Position numbers and translations under genes: made by a program. From NCBI GenBank assembly GCA_036824825.1, contig DAISZL010000010.1:1-64000 (forward strand): 64,000 bases of DNA, read 5' to 3'. Below are positions 1-9,317 of this stretch, in pieces. The notes beneath the pieces are model-generated. The model searched no databases. It had not been told where the DNA came from and saw only the letters and a program-made list of their open reading frames with translations. Numbering within the stretch: position 1 is the stretch's first letter; every line of letters starts with the position of its first letter. Source of the DNA: Palsa-1447 sp036824825 (lineage in GTDB: Bacteria; Verrucomicrobiota; Verrucomicrobiia; Opitutales; Opitutaceae).

Positions 1-545
1 AGCTTTTGATTGCGTGCCATTTCGCTTGTGAGGGCGATACTGACTTGGTCAGAAATACGCTGGGAGTACTTCATGATGGATTCGCGAGTGAGATGTTGAT
101 CGTTTGCCATCTGGTCTAGAATTGGCTTAACGCGTTCTGCCATACGTGCAGATACTTTATCGACTTGCTCATTTTGCATACGAGCTGCCTCTTCAGGACT
201 CTTTGGGAGTGGGTTGTAAGGTTGAACCTTCTTAGCGATTGCTTCTGCAAGCGCGTCCATACGTTGACCATTTAATTTTTGGATTTCTTCGTCGGTGCGA
301 AATAAATCTGCTTCACGCTTTGCGATCGCATCTTTGAGAAGCTTATTTGTTGCAGTAAGTTGCTGGCGATTTTCATCGGAAGCAGCTTTAAGTGCATCAG
401 TTTGTTCACGAAGAGGAGCAAGTTTTGCTTCTTCCTGAGCGTTTATCACTTTAACAGTGTGATCTTGAATCCATAAAGCTGCTGCAATCACAAGCACTGC
501 AGTCAATATAATGGTAGGAAGTTGGTCTTTTAGTTTTTGCCACAT
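1..545 (-). CDS. Membrane-anchored coiled-coil protein, C-terminus cut off by the window
   Basis: I do not recognise the family. Reading the minus strand from the ATG at 545 gives an open frame to the window edge (about 181 residues) with no stop, so the C-terminus lies outside. Residues about 9-26 form one hydrophobic segment (TIILTAVLVIAAALWI). The rest is charged and rich in Glu, Gln, Lys and Ala, which suggests a long helical coiled coil on one side of the inner membrane. A short-cytoplasmic, long-periplasmic topology is plausible but unproven. It is divergent from the small gene at 689. Function is unknown. Confidence 0.75.
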   Translation of the reverse strand, partial: MWQKLKDQLPTIILTAVLVIAAALWIQDHTVKVINAQEEAKLAPLREQTDALKAASDENRQQLTATNKLLKDAIAKREADLFRTDEEIQKLNGQRMDALAEAIAKKVQPYNPLPKSPEEAARMQNEQVDKVSARMAERVKPILDQMANDQHLTRESIMKYSQRISDQVSIALTSEMARNQK

Positions 546-688
546 AGGATTATTGGTTGTGAGGTAAGACTAATATTGCTTCTTAAGCACCCTGCCGAGA
601 GTACCCGATAATTGCAATACTGCACTAAAAAGTAGGACTTTGGATTTTTAATATTGTTTCTTATCGTAAGCCTTACAACGTCGCCTGT

Positions 689-994
689 GTGAGTCTCAAT
701 TCCTGTGAACAACGCGTTTTTGATTACTTAGAACTTAAACCAGAGGAGCGAAATTACTGGTTTGAAAAGGTACGTCATCTCAGTGCTAAGTCAGGGTCTA
801 AAGAAGCTAGTATCCAGCGTCTAGACAGTGAGTTATGGAATTACTATGTCGAGAGATGCAATGTGGTTTCGCAGTTTAAGGAGGCGGCACGACTTGAGGG
901 ACTCAATCGTACCAGCATGCGCAATTTAGCAGAGCTTTTGACCCGTGTGTGGGTAGAGCCTGTTGTTAAAAAAACAGCTACTTCAAAAAAGTAA
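689..994 (+). CDS. Small conserved-looking protein of unknown function
   Basis: This is a 101-residue soluble protein with a GTG start and no signal peptide or membrane segment. It is rich in charged and aromatic residues (Glu, Arg, Trp, Tyr), looks mostly helical, and ends in a Lys/Thr tail. I cannot assign a family. It reads as a real gene because it fills the space between divergent neighbours and its composition resembles real protein. A strong terminator lies about 150 bases downstream, so it may be a single-gene unit. The start choice is uncertain because no clear ribosome binding site precedes it. Confidence 0.6.
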   Translation: MSLNSCEQRVFDYLELKPEERNYWFEKVRHLSAKSGSKEASIQRLDSELWNYYVERCNVVSQFKEAARLEGLNRTSMRNLAELLTRVWVEPVVKKTATSKK

Positions 995-1379
995 ATAATT
1001 TTGTAATTATTTGCATATCAAATAATTATGCCAAGATAAGTATGGGTTGGAACATAGCCCTTTGTGATCGGTCTTTAGTATTCGTTCATTAGTATACTTT
1101 CTTCAGTGCATAGCGCTGAAGATATTGGGGTATAATTAAAGCAATATAGCGGGTCACATAGGGGTATGTGGCCCGCACTTTTTTTATACAGATCACGAGG
1201 TCTAGTTCTGTGCTAACAACGGACAAAATTTTTTTACTATTAGTTTTTTAAATAAGATCAGCTCTCGCATTTAAAAATAAAAATAAGTCCGTGTTAGAAA
1301 ATTCACTGTTTCTTAATCTTCACAAATCACGTGTGGACAAAACAGAAAATGCGTACATCGTTATTTACAACTTATTCAC
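995..1379. other. AT-rich 385-base intergenic region with hairpins, possible small RNA
   Basis: No convincing protein gene lies here. The region holds a hairpin at 1101-1121 (8-base arms, 5-base loop) and a strong terminator at 1149-1187. The rest is AT-rich up to the phoH start. Two DnaA-box-like 9-mers occur at 1332-1340 (reverse strand) and 1372-1380, too few to call an origin. The distance between the 994 stop and the terminator leaves room for a short RNA, but I see no known RNA family. Confidence 0.45.
1149..1187 (+). terminator. Strong rho-independent terminator
   Basis: Arms 1149-1160 and 1165-1176 pair over 12 bases with one G-T pair around a GGGG loop. A run of seven T lies just downstream. 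It would end transcription from the small gene at 689-994 or from an unannotated RNA in the gap before phoH. Confidence 0.85.
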
Positions 1380-2915
1380 ATGGAACAAACCCGTGGGGGC
1401 ACAGCCCTTAGGCCAAGGATCAAAGTTTCGGCGAAGGTAAAAACATTCGTTCTCGATACAAATGTTCTGCTTCATGATCCACAGTCGATTTTCAAATTTC
1501 AGGAAAACAATCTGGCTATTCCAGTCGAAGTTCTTGAAGAGCTAGATAAAATTAAGACTGAGCAAGAGAGTGAACGTGGTCGTAACGCTCGTCGCGTTCA
1601 CCGCATTTTACAGGAATTACTTCCTGACTCACGCTCTATGCATGAAGGGGTTGAGCTTCCAAATGGGGGAACGCTTTCAATTATTATTAATCCGTATTTA
1701 GAGGAAGGACGTCACTCCGCTGCGATGGAGCGCTTAAAGCTGATTCTTCCTGATCTAACTAAAAAAGATAACCGTATTATTGCAGCAGCAGTATTTGTTC
1801 AGGATCAATTTCCACCTCCTACGATTCTTGTTTCTAAGGATGTTAATGTTCAGCTTAAAGCACGTGCTGTAGGCTTAGAATCAGAAGATTATCTCAACGA
1901 TAAAGTACCTGAGGAATTTCAAGAGGATAACTACCGCGAAATTCGTTTATCTGTTTATGAACTTCAACGGTTCTCTTCCGAGGGAGAATTTACGATTGAT
2001 GAGGAAGACTATCCAGGACTTCAGGTTAATGATTACGTTTTACTTCGCACCGAGAGCGGCAAAACGATGCCAGCTCGCTATTATGGTGATAATGTAGTTC
2101 GCCGTTTAAAAGTTCCTGAATATGTAAAAGCACCAGGCGGTATCCCAATTCGGGTACGTAATTTAGAGCAGCAATTCTTCATGGATTGCTTACTCGACGA
2201 AGACATTCAAATGATTACCTGCTTTGGTAAGGCAGGTACAGGTAAGACGCTACTTTCAACGGTGTGCGCCTTAAGCCAAATTTGCAGCGAATCATCTCTT
2301 TATGATGGTCTCTCAATCGCTCGTCCTGTGATTGCTTTAGGTAAAGACATTGGGTTCTTACCTGGAACGCTTGATGAAAAAATGCGGCCATGGCTTCAGC
2401 CGTACCACGATGCCTTAGAAGTACTCATACCTTCTAAGCCACCTAAGGAACCTCAGTTTGCTTCCAAAAAAGTTTCGAAGAAAAAGAGTAAGGATATGGG
2501 TAAGGCAGCTTACTCACTTGCAAGTCATTCGATTTCTCGTGACAGCTCCGTAGCAAGTCATAACGGACTTCCTGCTATTAAGCCTTACGAGCGTCTTTTA
2601 AAATCAGGGTTAGTTGAAATTGAAGCACTCTGTTTTATTCGTGGACGTTCGATTGCACGCCGCTTCTTTATTTTGGATGAAGCACAGCAGCTAACGCCAC
2701 ACGAAGTTAAAACCGTGATCACCCGTATTTCAGAAGGCTCTAAAATTGTGCTCATTGGGGATCCGTCCCAAATCGATAACCCCTATGTTGATTCTCGCAG
2801 TAACGGTTTAGTCTACTGTTACAACCGTATGCGTGGCCAAGCTTTAGCTGCTCACGTCAAATTAACTAAGGGTGAGAGATCTAAGCTCGCTGAACTAGCT
2901 GCAGACCTACTCTAA
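1380..2915 (+). CDS. PIN domain-PhoH family ATPase (PhoH2/YlaK type)
   Basis: This fuses an N-terminal PIN nuclease domain to a PhoH-type P-loop ATPase, a family linked to RNA unwinding and cleavage. The PIN part (residues about 20-165) begins with VLDTNVLLHDP, which carries the first metal-binding Asp. The PhoH part (about 255-511) has Walker A GKAGTGKT near 283-290, the family motif FIRGRSI, Walker B FILDEAQ near 430 and the sensor-like GDPSQIDNPY. A Lys/Ser-rich insert of roughly 40 residues around 355-400 interrupts the PhoH domain and looks disordered. Length (511) fits a PIN-PhoH fusion with an insert. The ATG start has no Shine-Dalgarno sequence. It stands alone, downstream of the terminator at 1149. 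Confidence 0.93.
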   Translation: MEQTRGGTALRPRIKVSAKVKTFVLDTNVLLHDPQSIFKFQENNLAIPVEVLEELDKIKTEQESERGRNARRVHRILQELLPDSRSMHEGVELPNGGTLSIIINPYLEEGRHSAAMERLKLILPDLTKKDNRIIAAAVFVQDQFPPPTILVSKDVNVQLKARAVGLESEDYLNDKVPEEFQEDNYREIRLSVYELQRFSSEGEFTIDEEDYPGLQVNDYVLLRTESGKTMPARYYGDNVVRRLKVPEYVKAPGGIPIRVRNLEQQFFMDCLLDEDIQMITCFGKAGTGKTLLSTVCALSQICSESSLYDGLSIARPVIALGKDIGFLPGTLDEKMRPWLQPYHDALEVLIPSKPPKEPQFASKKVSKKKSKDMGKAAYSLASHSISRDSSVASHNGLPAIKPYERLLKSGLVEIEALCFIRGRSIARRFFILDEAQQLTPHEVKTVITRISEGSKIVLIGDPSQIDNPYVDSRSNGLVYCYNRMRGQALAAHVKLTKGERSKLAELAADLL

Positions 2916-2923
2916 AGGCTATA

Positions 2924-2955
2924 AAGAGGAAGGCTTGACCAAGAGCCCTCCTCTT
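2924..2955 (+). other. Stable hairpin between phoH-like gene and tRNA-Gly
   Basis: Arms 2924-2935 and 2944-2955 pair over 12 bases with one A-C mismatch and an 8-base loop. It begins nine bases after the stop codon at 2913-2915. No T-run follows, so it may be a weak terminator, an mRNA 3' stabiliser or a processing structure ahead of the tRNA. Confidence 0.45.
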
Positions 2956-2975
2956 GAAAGGCTACAGGAAGTAAT

Positions 2976-3049
2976 GCGGTTGTAGTTTAATGGTAAAACC
3001 TCTGCCTTCCAAGCAGGTGTTCGGAGTTCGATTCTCCGCAGCCGCACCA
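2976..3049 (+). tRNA. tRNA-Gly, anticodon TCC
   Basis: The sequence folds as a complete tRNA. The 7-base acceptor stem pairs GCGGTTG with CAGCCGC, the anticodon loop is CTTCCAA with anticodon TCC at 3008-3010, and the T-loop contains TTCGATT. The discriminator is A and CCA is encoded at 3047-3049. It reads the glycine codons GGA and GGG. The convergent polysaccharide lyase gene ends immediately after it. Confidence 0.97.
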
Positions 3050-4228
3050 TTAATTTACCCAAAGAACGGGTTGGCGAGTAGGTAAGTTACGGCGGATCTC
3101 TTCAACCGTAGGATCTGCATTAAGTTTTTTCCAGGTATTTAGCCACGTTTGGTTACCTGCCGAAAGAGCTCCGAAAATTAAGAATGGCTGACGAACTGGC
3201 CAATCATTCCAGTACATAACATCAGGCTTTTTAGGCCATTTTGTTTTGTCTGCAATATAGGGTGCGAGATAGGCAACACCCTTAATCATGCTGCGACCAT
3301 CGGGAAGGGTAAACGTCATGAGGTTCTCAGATGGTGTTGAAAGTACAACGGCAAGACTTGTCATCACATCGAGATTAAAAATCGAATAGCCATAGGGCTT
3401 TGTGCGTGCGAGTTCGCGTAGAAAACTACCATTCAAAGCCATTTGATTTGGGAGGAGATCTTCTTTGAAACGTTTGCGGCATTTTTCCAATACCTGGGTG
3501 TCATTAACAAGGTGAGCAAACGCTGCTGCTTGTAATACCCAGCACGTACCGTGGTTATTTAATGCCTCTTCTTCTTCCATGCCGTTAGGGCTTGTTTGAA
3601 GCCAGTGTAGGTATTCTTTAAACCACTGAGTAACAGCGGCGTTATCTTCAGCAGAGAGCGCTTTAGACTTTCTTAGAACTTCAATACCTAAGGCTACTTC
3701 TGCGAAGTGAACCGTATCAATCACTCCGGTTCCACGTCCTGTTACTTTGTTATGGATTGCTTGAGCAAAGTTTAAGTTTGGGTTCATGCGTGTTGCAGGA
3801 TCAATGAACCAAGCTTTGAGGTGTTTTACTGCAGCCTGAGCATAAACCTCATTGTGGGTAACTTTATAAGCAGCGGCTAAGGCATCAAAGGTGCGTACAA
3901 AGCTGAGCATAAGCTGACGATGGGCTACGAAATTGTCGGGATTAGTCATACCGTCGCGTTGGATGTATGGACCTTTAGGATCCTTAGGATTTGGCCACCA
4001 ATAATCACCCTCGGAAGACCAATCATGAATGCCACCAGCACTGCGTGGATTAACGGCTGTAACAATGGTTTTAGGTTCTAGATTAAGGACGGAATCGGCC
4101 TGAGCGACTAGACGAGGTGTCTCATATGCCATTAAATCAAAGGCGAGGGGCTCAACCGCACGCATTTGAGGTGTTTTAGCTAAAAAAACTGCAAAAATAA
4201 GGCAAAAAAGGAGGTTTTTAAGGCTCAT
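3050..4228 (-). CDS. Secreted alginate lyase family protein (PL5/PL38-like)
   Basis: This is a 392-residue polysaccharide lyase of the alginate lyase (alpha/alpha-barrel) superfamily, which cleaves uronic-acid polymers such as alginate or glucuronan by beta-elimination. An N-terminal hydrophobic segment (residues 4-17) ending near MRAVEP is a signal peptide, so the enzyme is exported to the periplasm or beyond. Family hallmarks include DYWWPNP near residue 75, NLNFAQAIHN near 152 and the active-site-like NNHGTCW near 225. Its products would be unsaturated uronates, in line with the uronate catabolic operon at 51.6-58 kb. It is a lone gene that converges on tRNA-Gly. Family confidence is high, but substrate is not determined. 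Confidence 0.88.
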   Translation of the reverse strand: MSLKNLLFCLIFAVFLAKTPQMRAVEPLAFDLMAYETPRLVAQADSVLNLEPKTIVTAVNPRSAGGIHDWSSEGDYWWPNPKDPKGPYIQRDGMTNPDNFVAHRQLMLSFVRTFDALAAAYKVTHNEVYAQAAVKHLKAWFIDPATRMNPNLNFAQAIHNKVTGRGTGVIDTVHFAEVALGIEVLRKSKALSAEDNAAVTQWFKEYLHWLQTSPNGMEEEEALNNHGTCWVLQAAAFAHLVNDTQVLEKCRKRFKEDLLPNQMALNGSFLRELARTKPYGYSIFNLDVMTSLAVVLSTPSENLMTFTLPDGRSMIKGVAYLAPYIADKTKWPKKPDVMYWNDWPVRQPFLIFGALSAGNQTWLNTWKKLNADPTVEEIRRNLPTRQPVLWVN

Positions 4229-4381
4229 ACTACCGCAATAGGCCTATTTTGCGTACTGGGCTAGTCAAAATTTAATATATATTAAATTTGAGAATATTAA
4301 AATTAAGCGCTTCGGGCTCTTGACGTAGTGAGTTAGGCTAGCAACTCTTAGCAGAATTTTTGTGTCAGTATCTCCTCGCTC

Positions 4382-7300
4382 ATGCCTAAACGCAGTGATC
4401 TTAAGTCCATCCTTATAATCGGTGCCGGTCCAATTGTGATCGGGCAAGCATGTGAATTTGATTACTCCGGTACTCAAGCATGTAAGGCGCTTAAAGAGGA
4501 AGGCTACCGCGTTATTTTAGTTAACTCCAATCCTGCGACCATCATGACGGATCCGGAGTTTGCGGACGTGACATACATTGAGCCGCTCACGCCAGAATTT
4601 GTTGAAAAGATTATTGCTGCAGAAAGACCATCAGCACTACTCCCAACATTAGGTGGACAAACAGCACTGAATCTTTCGATGGAATTAAATCGTCTCGGCG
4701 TACTTGCTAAGTACAGCGTTGAGATGATTGGTGCTAAGCCTGCAGCGATTGCAAAAGGTGAAGACCGTGAATTATTCAAGCAGGCGATGTTAAAGATTGG
4801 GCTCGATGTAGCTAAATCTCGCACCGTTCATAACCTTGAAGAGGCTCGTTTAGCGGCACAAGAAATCGGAGATTTTCCATTGATTATTAGACCTTCCTTC
4901 ACGCTAGGTGGAGCAGGTGGTGGTATTGCTTACAACCGTGAAGAGTTTGAACGTATTGTAGCAAACGGCATTGATATTTCTCCGGTTCATGAAGTCCTCG
5001 TAGAGGAGTGCTTACTTGGCTGGAAAGAATACGAGATGGAGGTCATGCGTGATCACAAAGATCAGTGCGTCGTGATCTGCTCGATCGAAAATTTTGATCC
5101 GATGGGTGTGCATACGGGTGACTCAATCACCGTAGCACCAGCGATGACTTTGACAGATAAAGAGTTTCAAGCGATGCGTGATGCTTCGTTTGCTGTGATT
5201 CGTGAAATCGGAGTTGAAACAGGTGGATCAAATATTCAATTCGCAATCGATCCAAAGACAGGACGTCAGGTTGTTATCGAAATGAATCCAAGAGTGTCGA
5301 GATCTTCGGCGCTCGCTTCGAAAGCAACGGGATTTCCGATTGCAAAAATCGCTGCTAAGTTAGCGGTTGGTTATACGCTCGATGAACTAAGAAACGATAT
5401 TACGCGTCTAACACCTGCGAGTTTCGAGCCAACGATTGATTACGTAGTAACCAAGATACCACGCTTTACTTTCGAAAAGTTTCTTAATGCCGATCCAACC
5501 TTAACGTCTTCCATGAAGTCGGTGGGTGAAGCGATGGCGATTGGTCGTACGTTTAAGGAGTCCTTCCAAAAAGCGCTACGCTCGTTAGAAGTTGGTGCAC
5601 TTGGATTTGGTGGCGGCCGCTTAGGTGGCAATGAACCAATTGATGATGCTGTCATTAAAGCAAAATTAAGTACGCCAAATGCAGAACGCGTATTTTATCT
5701 AAGACATGCTCTAAGAAGTGGCTACACCGTCCAGCAGCTTTTTGATCTCACAAAGATCGATCCTTGGTTCTTAACGCAGTTAAAAGAAATTTATGAGATG
5801 GAAGCATCTCTGACTGGTAAGACCTTAGCTCAAGTTGACACGGATCACTTAAGACGCGCAAAGCAGTTTGGATTTTCGGATGCACAGCTCGCTGTCATCT
5901 TACGCTCAGATATGGATACGGTGCGTAAAGATCGCAAGAAGCGCGGTATTAATACCTCTTACCGTTTAGTTGATACGTGTGCTGCAGAATTCGAAGCATT
6001 CACGCCTTACTACTATTCGAGTTACGGTGATGAAAATGAAGTCATTCCATCAAAGAAACCTAAGATCATGATTTTAGGTGGTGGACCAAACCGTATTGGT
6101 CAAGGTATTGAATTTGATTACTGCTGTGTTCACGCAAGTTTTGCACTTCGCGAAATTGGTTTTGAAACAGTCATGGTAAATTCTAATCCAGAAACAGTTT
6201 CTACGGATTATGATACCAGTGATCGTTTATACTTTGAGCCACTTACCCTTGAGGATGTGCTTGAAGTATATGAACAAGAAGGCTGTCAAGGAGCGATTGT
6301 TCAATTTGGCGGACAAACTCCGCTCAATCTTGCATCTGCTTTAAAAGCACGTGGCGTAAATATTATTGGTACTTCTCCAGAGAGTATCGAAGTTGCAGAA
6401 GACCGTAAGTTATTTGCCGCTGTATTAAGTAAACTCAATTTACTTCAGCCAGAAAATAGAACTGCTTTAAGTGAAGAAGAAGCGATTGTGCATGCTCGCA
6501 CGGTTGGCTATCCTGTACTTTTAAGACCATCATTCGTCTTAGGTGGTCGCGGTATGTTTATTGTCTATACCGAGGAAGAATTAAAATCGGTTACTCGTCA
6601 GGTGTTCGATGTCATGCCTGGTAAGCCAGTCTTGATTGATAAATTCTTAGAAGATGCAATAGAGCTAGACGTTGACTGTTTAAGTGATGGCAAGACCAGT
6701 GTGATTGGTGGAATGCTAGAGCATATTGAATTTGCAGGGGTTCACTCCGGTGACGCTGCGATGGTGATGCCTCCGCATACACTTTCTAGTTCAATGCTCA
6801 GTACGGTTCGCCAAGCAACGCATGCACTTGCACGTGAACTTAAAGTGGTTGGATTAATGAATATCCAATTCGCGATAAAAGGTGATCAGCTTTACGTTCT
6901 TGAAGTAAATCCACGTGCATCGCGTACGGTTCCTTTCGTTGCTAAAGCGATTGGCTTACCACTCGCTAAGATTGCTGCAAAAGTGATGGCAGGTAAAACA
7001 CTCGCAGAATTAGGCGTAAATAAAGAAGTTGTACCAAAGCACTGGTGTGTAAAAGAAGCAGTATTCCCGTTTGTGCGTTTCCCAGGATCAACAATCGCGC
7101 TAGGACCTGAAATGCGTTCTACTGGTGAAGTGATGGGTCTTGATGATGACTTAGGTCTTGCGTTTGCAAAAGCACAAGCCGCTGCTCGTCCGGGACTTCC
7201 TGCTTCAGGTAATGTTTTCTTAAGTGTTAAAGACGCAGATAAGAAAATTGCTGTCGATATTGCTCGTTCCTTAATTGAATACGGTTTCTCGATTTATAGT

Positions 7301-7615
7301 ACGAGCGGCACCGCTCAGTACCTCGAGGATAATGGTGTTCAAGTAAAACGTATTTCTAAAGTCAGCGAAGGCCGTCCAAATCCAGTCGATATGATTAAGA
7401 ATGGACAAATTTCGATGGTGATTAATACGCCGGGTGGAATGATTCCTCGCCGCGATGAAAACTTAATTCGTGCAGCAGCTTATGCTCACAATGTGTGCTT
7501 AATGACAACCATCACAGGTGCACAAGCAGCGGTTAAAGCAATCAAAGCGGTTCGCACGAAACCGCTTAATGTTCTCCCTATTCAGAAGTACCGCGGCAAC
7601 GTTGTTGCGGTTTAA
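4382..7615 (+). CDS. carB: Carbamoyl-phosphate synthase large subunit
   Basis: CarB makes carbamoyl phosphate from glutamine-derived ammonia, bicarbonate and two ATP, feeding pyrimidine and arginine synthesis. The duplicated layout is clear. The first synthetase half begins with GAGPIVIGQACEFDYSG, and the second with GGGPNRIGQGIEFDY near residue 565. Both contain ATP-grasp folds with RPSF.LGG motifs. An MGS-like allosteric domain occupies about 940-1077. Length (1077) matches the usual 1070-1080. The ATG at 4382 follows a pyrimidine-rich leader without Shine-Dalgarno sequence. carA is not in this window. purU follows after five bases, so the two are probably cotranscribed. Confidence 0.98.
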   Translation: MPKRSDLKSILIIGAGPIVIGQACEFDYSGTQACKALKEEGYRVILVNSNPATIMTDPEFADVTYIEPLTPEFVEKIIAAERPSALLPTLGGQTALNLSMELNRLGVLAKYSVEMIGAKPAAIAKGEDRELFKQAMLKIGLDVAKSRTVHNLEEARLAAQEIGDFPLIIRPSFTLGGAGGGIAYNREEFERIVANGIDISPVHEVLVEECLLGWKEYEMEVMRDHKDQCVVICSIENFDPMGVHTGDSITVAPAMTLTDKEFQAMRDASFAVIREIGVETGGSNIQFAIDPKTGRQVVIEMNPRVSRSSALASKATGFPIAKIAAKLAVGYTLDELRNDITRLTPASFEPTIDYVVTKIPRFTFEKFLNADPTLTSSMKSVGEAMAIGRTFKESFQKALRSLEVGALGFGGGRLGGNEPIDDAVIKAKLSTPNAERVFYLRHALRSGYTVQQLFDLTKIDPWFLTQLKEIYEMEASLTGKTLAQVDTDHLRRAKQFGFSDAQLAVILRSDMDTVRKDRKKRGINTSYRLVDTCAAEFEAFTPYYYSSYGDENEVIPSKKPKIMILGGGPNRIGQGIEFDYCCVHASFALREIGFETVMVNSNPETVSTDYDTSDRLYFEPLTLEDVLEVYEQEGCQGAIVQFGGQTPLNLASALKARGVNIIGTSPESIEVAEDRKLFAAVLSKLNLLQPENRTALSEEEAIVHARTVGYPVLLRPSFVLGGRGMFIVYTEEELKSVTRQVFDVMPGKPVLIDKFLEDAIELDVDCLSDGKTSVIGGMLEHIEFAGVHSGDAAMVMPPHTLSSSMLSTVRQATHALARELKVVGLMNIQFAIKGDQLYVLEVNPRASRTVPFVAKAIGLPLAKIAAKVMAGKTLAELGVNKEVVPKHWCVKEAVFPFVRFPGSTIALGPEMRSTGEVMGLDDDLGLAFAKAQAAARPGLPASGNVFLSVKDADKKIAVDIARSLIEYGFSIYSTSGTAQYLEDNGVQVKRISKVSEGRPNPVDMIKNGQISMVINTPGGMIPRRDENLIRAAAYAHNVCLMTTITGAQAAVKAIKAVRTKPLNVLPIQKYRGNVVAV

Positions 7616-7620
7616 CGCAC

Positions 7621-8484
7621 ATGAGTCAGGCAGCGACACTTACTGCGCTTTTATCTGGTCCTGATCAACCAGGTCTTGTTGCGCGGGTGTCTGGTAAAAT
7701 TTTTGAACTAGGAGGGAATATCCTTCATGCCGATCAGCACCGGGATATGGAAGAGGGTATTTTCTTTCAACGAATCGAATGGGAGCCACGTAGCGCTTAC
7801 ACCCATGAGGAAGAAAGTAACGCGTTCAAAGCGTTTGCTGATAACTTAGGGATGTCAGCGCAGGTAACGTCATCCAAGCATCGCACGCGGGTTGCACTTT
7901 TTGTTTCTAAAGAAGATCACTGTTTTCATGACCTTGTTCTGAGATGGAAAGCGGGTGAATATAATGCAGATCTGGTCGCAGTCGTTTCGAATCATCTTGT
8001 GATAGCAGATGCTGCGAAAAGTTATGGATTACCTTTTCACTTGATTGCTTTTGAGCCAGGAGAACTCGGTAAGCGCAAAGCGGAAGACGTCCAGTTAAAG
8101 CTTTTAGAAGAGCTTAAGGTGGAACTTGTCGTTTTAGCTCGTTACATGCAGGTACTCTCCGCTGATTTTTTGAAGCGATTTGGTAAGCCTGTTATTAATA
8201 TCCACCATTCTTTCCTTCCTGCCTTTGCGGGAGGTAAACCATACCATCAAGCGCATGAGCGTGGAGTAAAACTAATCGGTGCTACTGCGCATTACGCTAC
8301 AGAACAACTCGATGAAGGTCCCATTATCCAACAAGACGTGGTTCGAGTAACCCATAGGCATGGTGTTCCTGATTTGGTTCGAAAGGGTAGAGATCTTGAG
8401 AAAACGGTTCTCGCCCAGGCTATTCGCTGGCATCTTCAGAGTCGGGTTCTAGTCTATGGTCGTAAGACTGTAGTATTTGATTGA
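7621..8484 (+). CDS. purU: Formyltetrahydrofolate deformylase
   Basis: PurU hydrolyses 10-formyl-tetrahydrofolate to formate and tetrahydrofolate, balancing one-carbon pools. An N-terminal ACT domain (residues about 8-85, starting LLSGPDQPGLVARVSG) senses small effectors. The formyltransferase-fold domain (about 90-287) holds the catalytic Asn and His in INIHHSFLPAF and the conserved LDEGPIIQQD. Its 287 residues are close to the usual 280. It starts five bases after the carB stop. A short AT-rich palindrome (8478-8494) overlaps its stop codon and could act as a weak transcript end. Confidence 0.96.
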   Translation: MSQAATLTALLSGPDQPGLVARVSGKIFELGGNILHADQHRDMEEGIFFQRIEWEPRSAYTHEEESNAFKAFADNLGMSAQVTSSKHRTRVALFVSKEDHCFHDLVLRWKAGEYNADLVAVVSNHLVIADAAKSYGLPFHLIAFEPGELGKRKAEDVQLKLLEELKVELVVLARYMQVLSADFLKRFGKPVINIHHSFLPAFAGGKPYHQAHERGVKLIGATAHYATEQLDEGPIIQQDVVRVTHRHGVPDLVRKGRDLEKTVLAQAIRWHLQSRVLVYGRKTVVFD

Positions 8485-8610
8485 TAATCAATCATTTATA
8501 TATTTTTAAGTATTCCCATCGCCTTCCTTAGCTTAAGGAGATGACTATTTACAATCAGGCCTATACTTGCTTTATTACTAAATCTTTTAGGCTTAAGAAC
8601 CTCTATTTTC

Positions 8611-9291
8611 ATGTCTACGTCCGACTTATCTACAAATTCTACTCCAGCACCTGAAGCGGCTTCTCATAGCCCTCATATTGATGTAAAACTCCATGGTTTC
8701 TGGGAAAAGAACGGCAAATTTATCGGCATCCTCTGTGTCGTTGCAGCTTTAGTCTACGTTGGTAAAGCAGCTTATGATTACTTTGCAGATCAGCGTGAAG
8801 CAGGTGTGCAAGCTGAGTACGCGAAAGCTGTAACGGTAGAAAACTTTAAGGGCTTTATTGCAGCTCATCCAGGACATCCCCTTTCAAATTTAGCAACACT
8901 TCAAATTGCTGATGCTGTTTACGGTGCTAATCAATATGCAGAAGCTGCAAACGATTACGCAGCAGCAATCGCAGTACTCCCTGCTGGCCCATTTGCTAGT
9001 CGTGCTCAATTAGGCTTAGCCATGGCAAAGATCCAGGTTGGTCAAGCGACTGAAGGTGTATCGCTACTTCAAAAATTAGCGGACGACACAAAGCAGTATC
9101 CAGCTATCCGCCTTGAAGCGATGTATCAATTAGCAAGCCTCGCAGCTTCCGCTGGTAAGGGTGATGAAGTACAACGTCTTGCAGGTCAGCTTATGCAGTT
9201 AGACCCAAATAGTCAGTGGGCTCAGCGTGCATTCGGTCTCCAAGCACAAGTTCCTGCTCCTAAAGCAGTAAGTGTTAAGAGCACTAAGTAA
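8611..9291 (+). CDS. Membrane-anchored TPR-like protein (YfgM-type layout)
   Basis: This is a 226-residue protein with a short Ser/Thr/Pro-rich N-terminus, one membrane segment at about 36-57 (FIGILCVVAALVYVGKAAYDYF) and an Ala/Gln-rich helical tail with TPR-like repeats (for example LAAHPGHPLSNLATLQ-type units). This layout resembles the YfgM/ancillary SecYEG group, with a single anchor and a periplasmic TPR domain. That function is inference only. accA follows 26 bases downstream, so the two may share a transcript. Confidence 0.72.
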   Translation: MSTSDLSTNSTPAPEAASHSPHIDVKLHGFWEKNGKFIGILCVVAALVYVGKAAYDYFADQREAGVQAEYAKAVTVENFKGFIAAHPGHPLSNLATLQIADAVYGANQYAEAANDYAAAIAVLPAGPFASRAQLGLAMAKIQVGQATEGVSLLQKLADDTKQYPAIRLEAMYQLASLAASAGKGDEVQRLAGQLMQLDPNSQWAQRAFGLQAQVPAPKAVSVKSTK

Positions 9292-9317
9292 TTTAATTTA
9301 GGGTTAGTTATTTCGTA

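Noticed and set aside
1321..1380. Possible replication origin: DnaA-box-like 9-mers at 1332-1340 and 1372-1380 in an AT-rich region
   Set aside because: Only one exact match to TTATNCACA, which is expected a couple of times by chance in 64 kb on both strands. No dnaA, dnaN or other origin genes are near.
2976..3049. tRNA-Gly as an integration site
   Set aside because: No integrase, transposase, direct repeat of the tRNA end or foreign-looking block is present on either side; the next gene is an ordinary polysaccharide lyase.
4265..4477. Small minus-strand frame overlapping the start of carB
   Set aside because: It is antisense to the conserved carB N-terminus, has no recognisable protein features, and its composition is that of a shadow frame.
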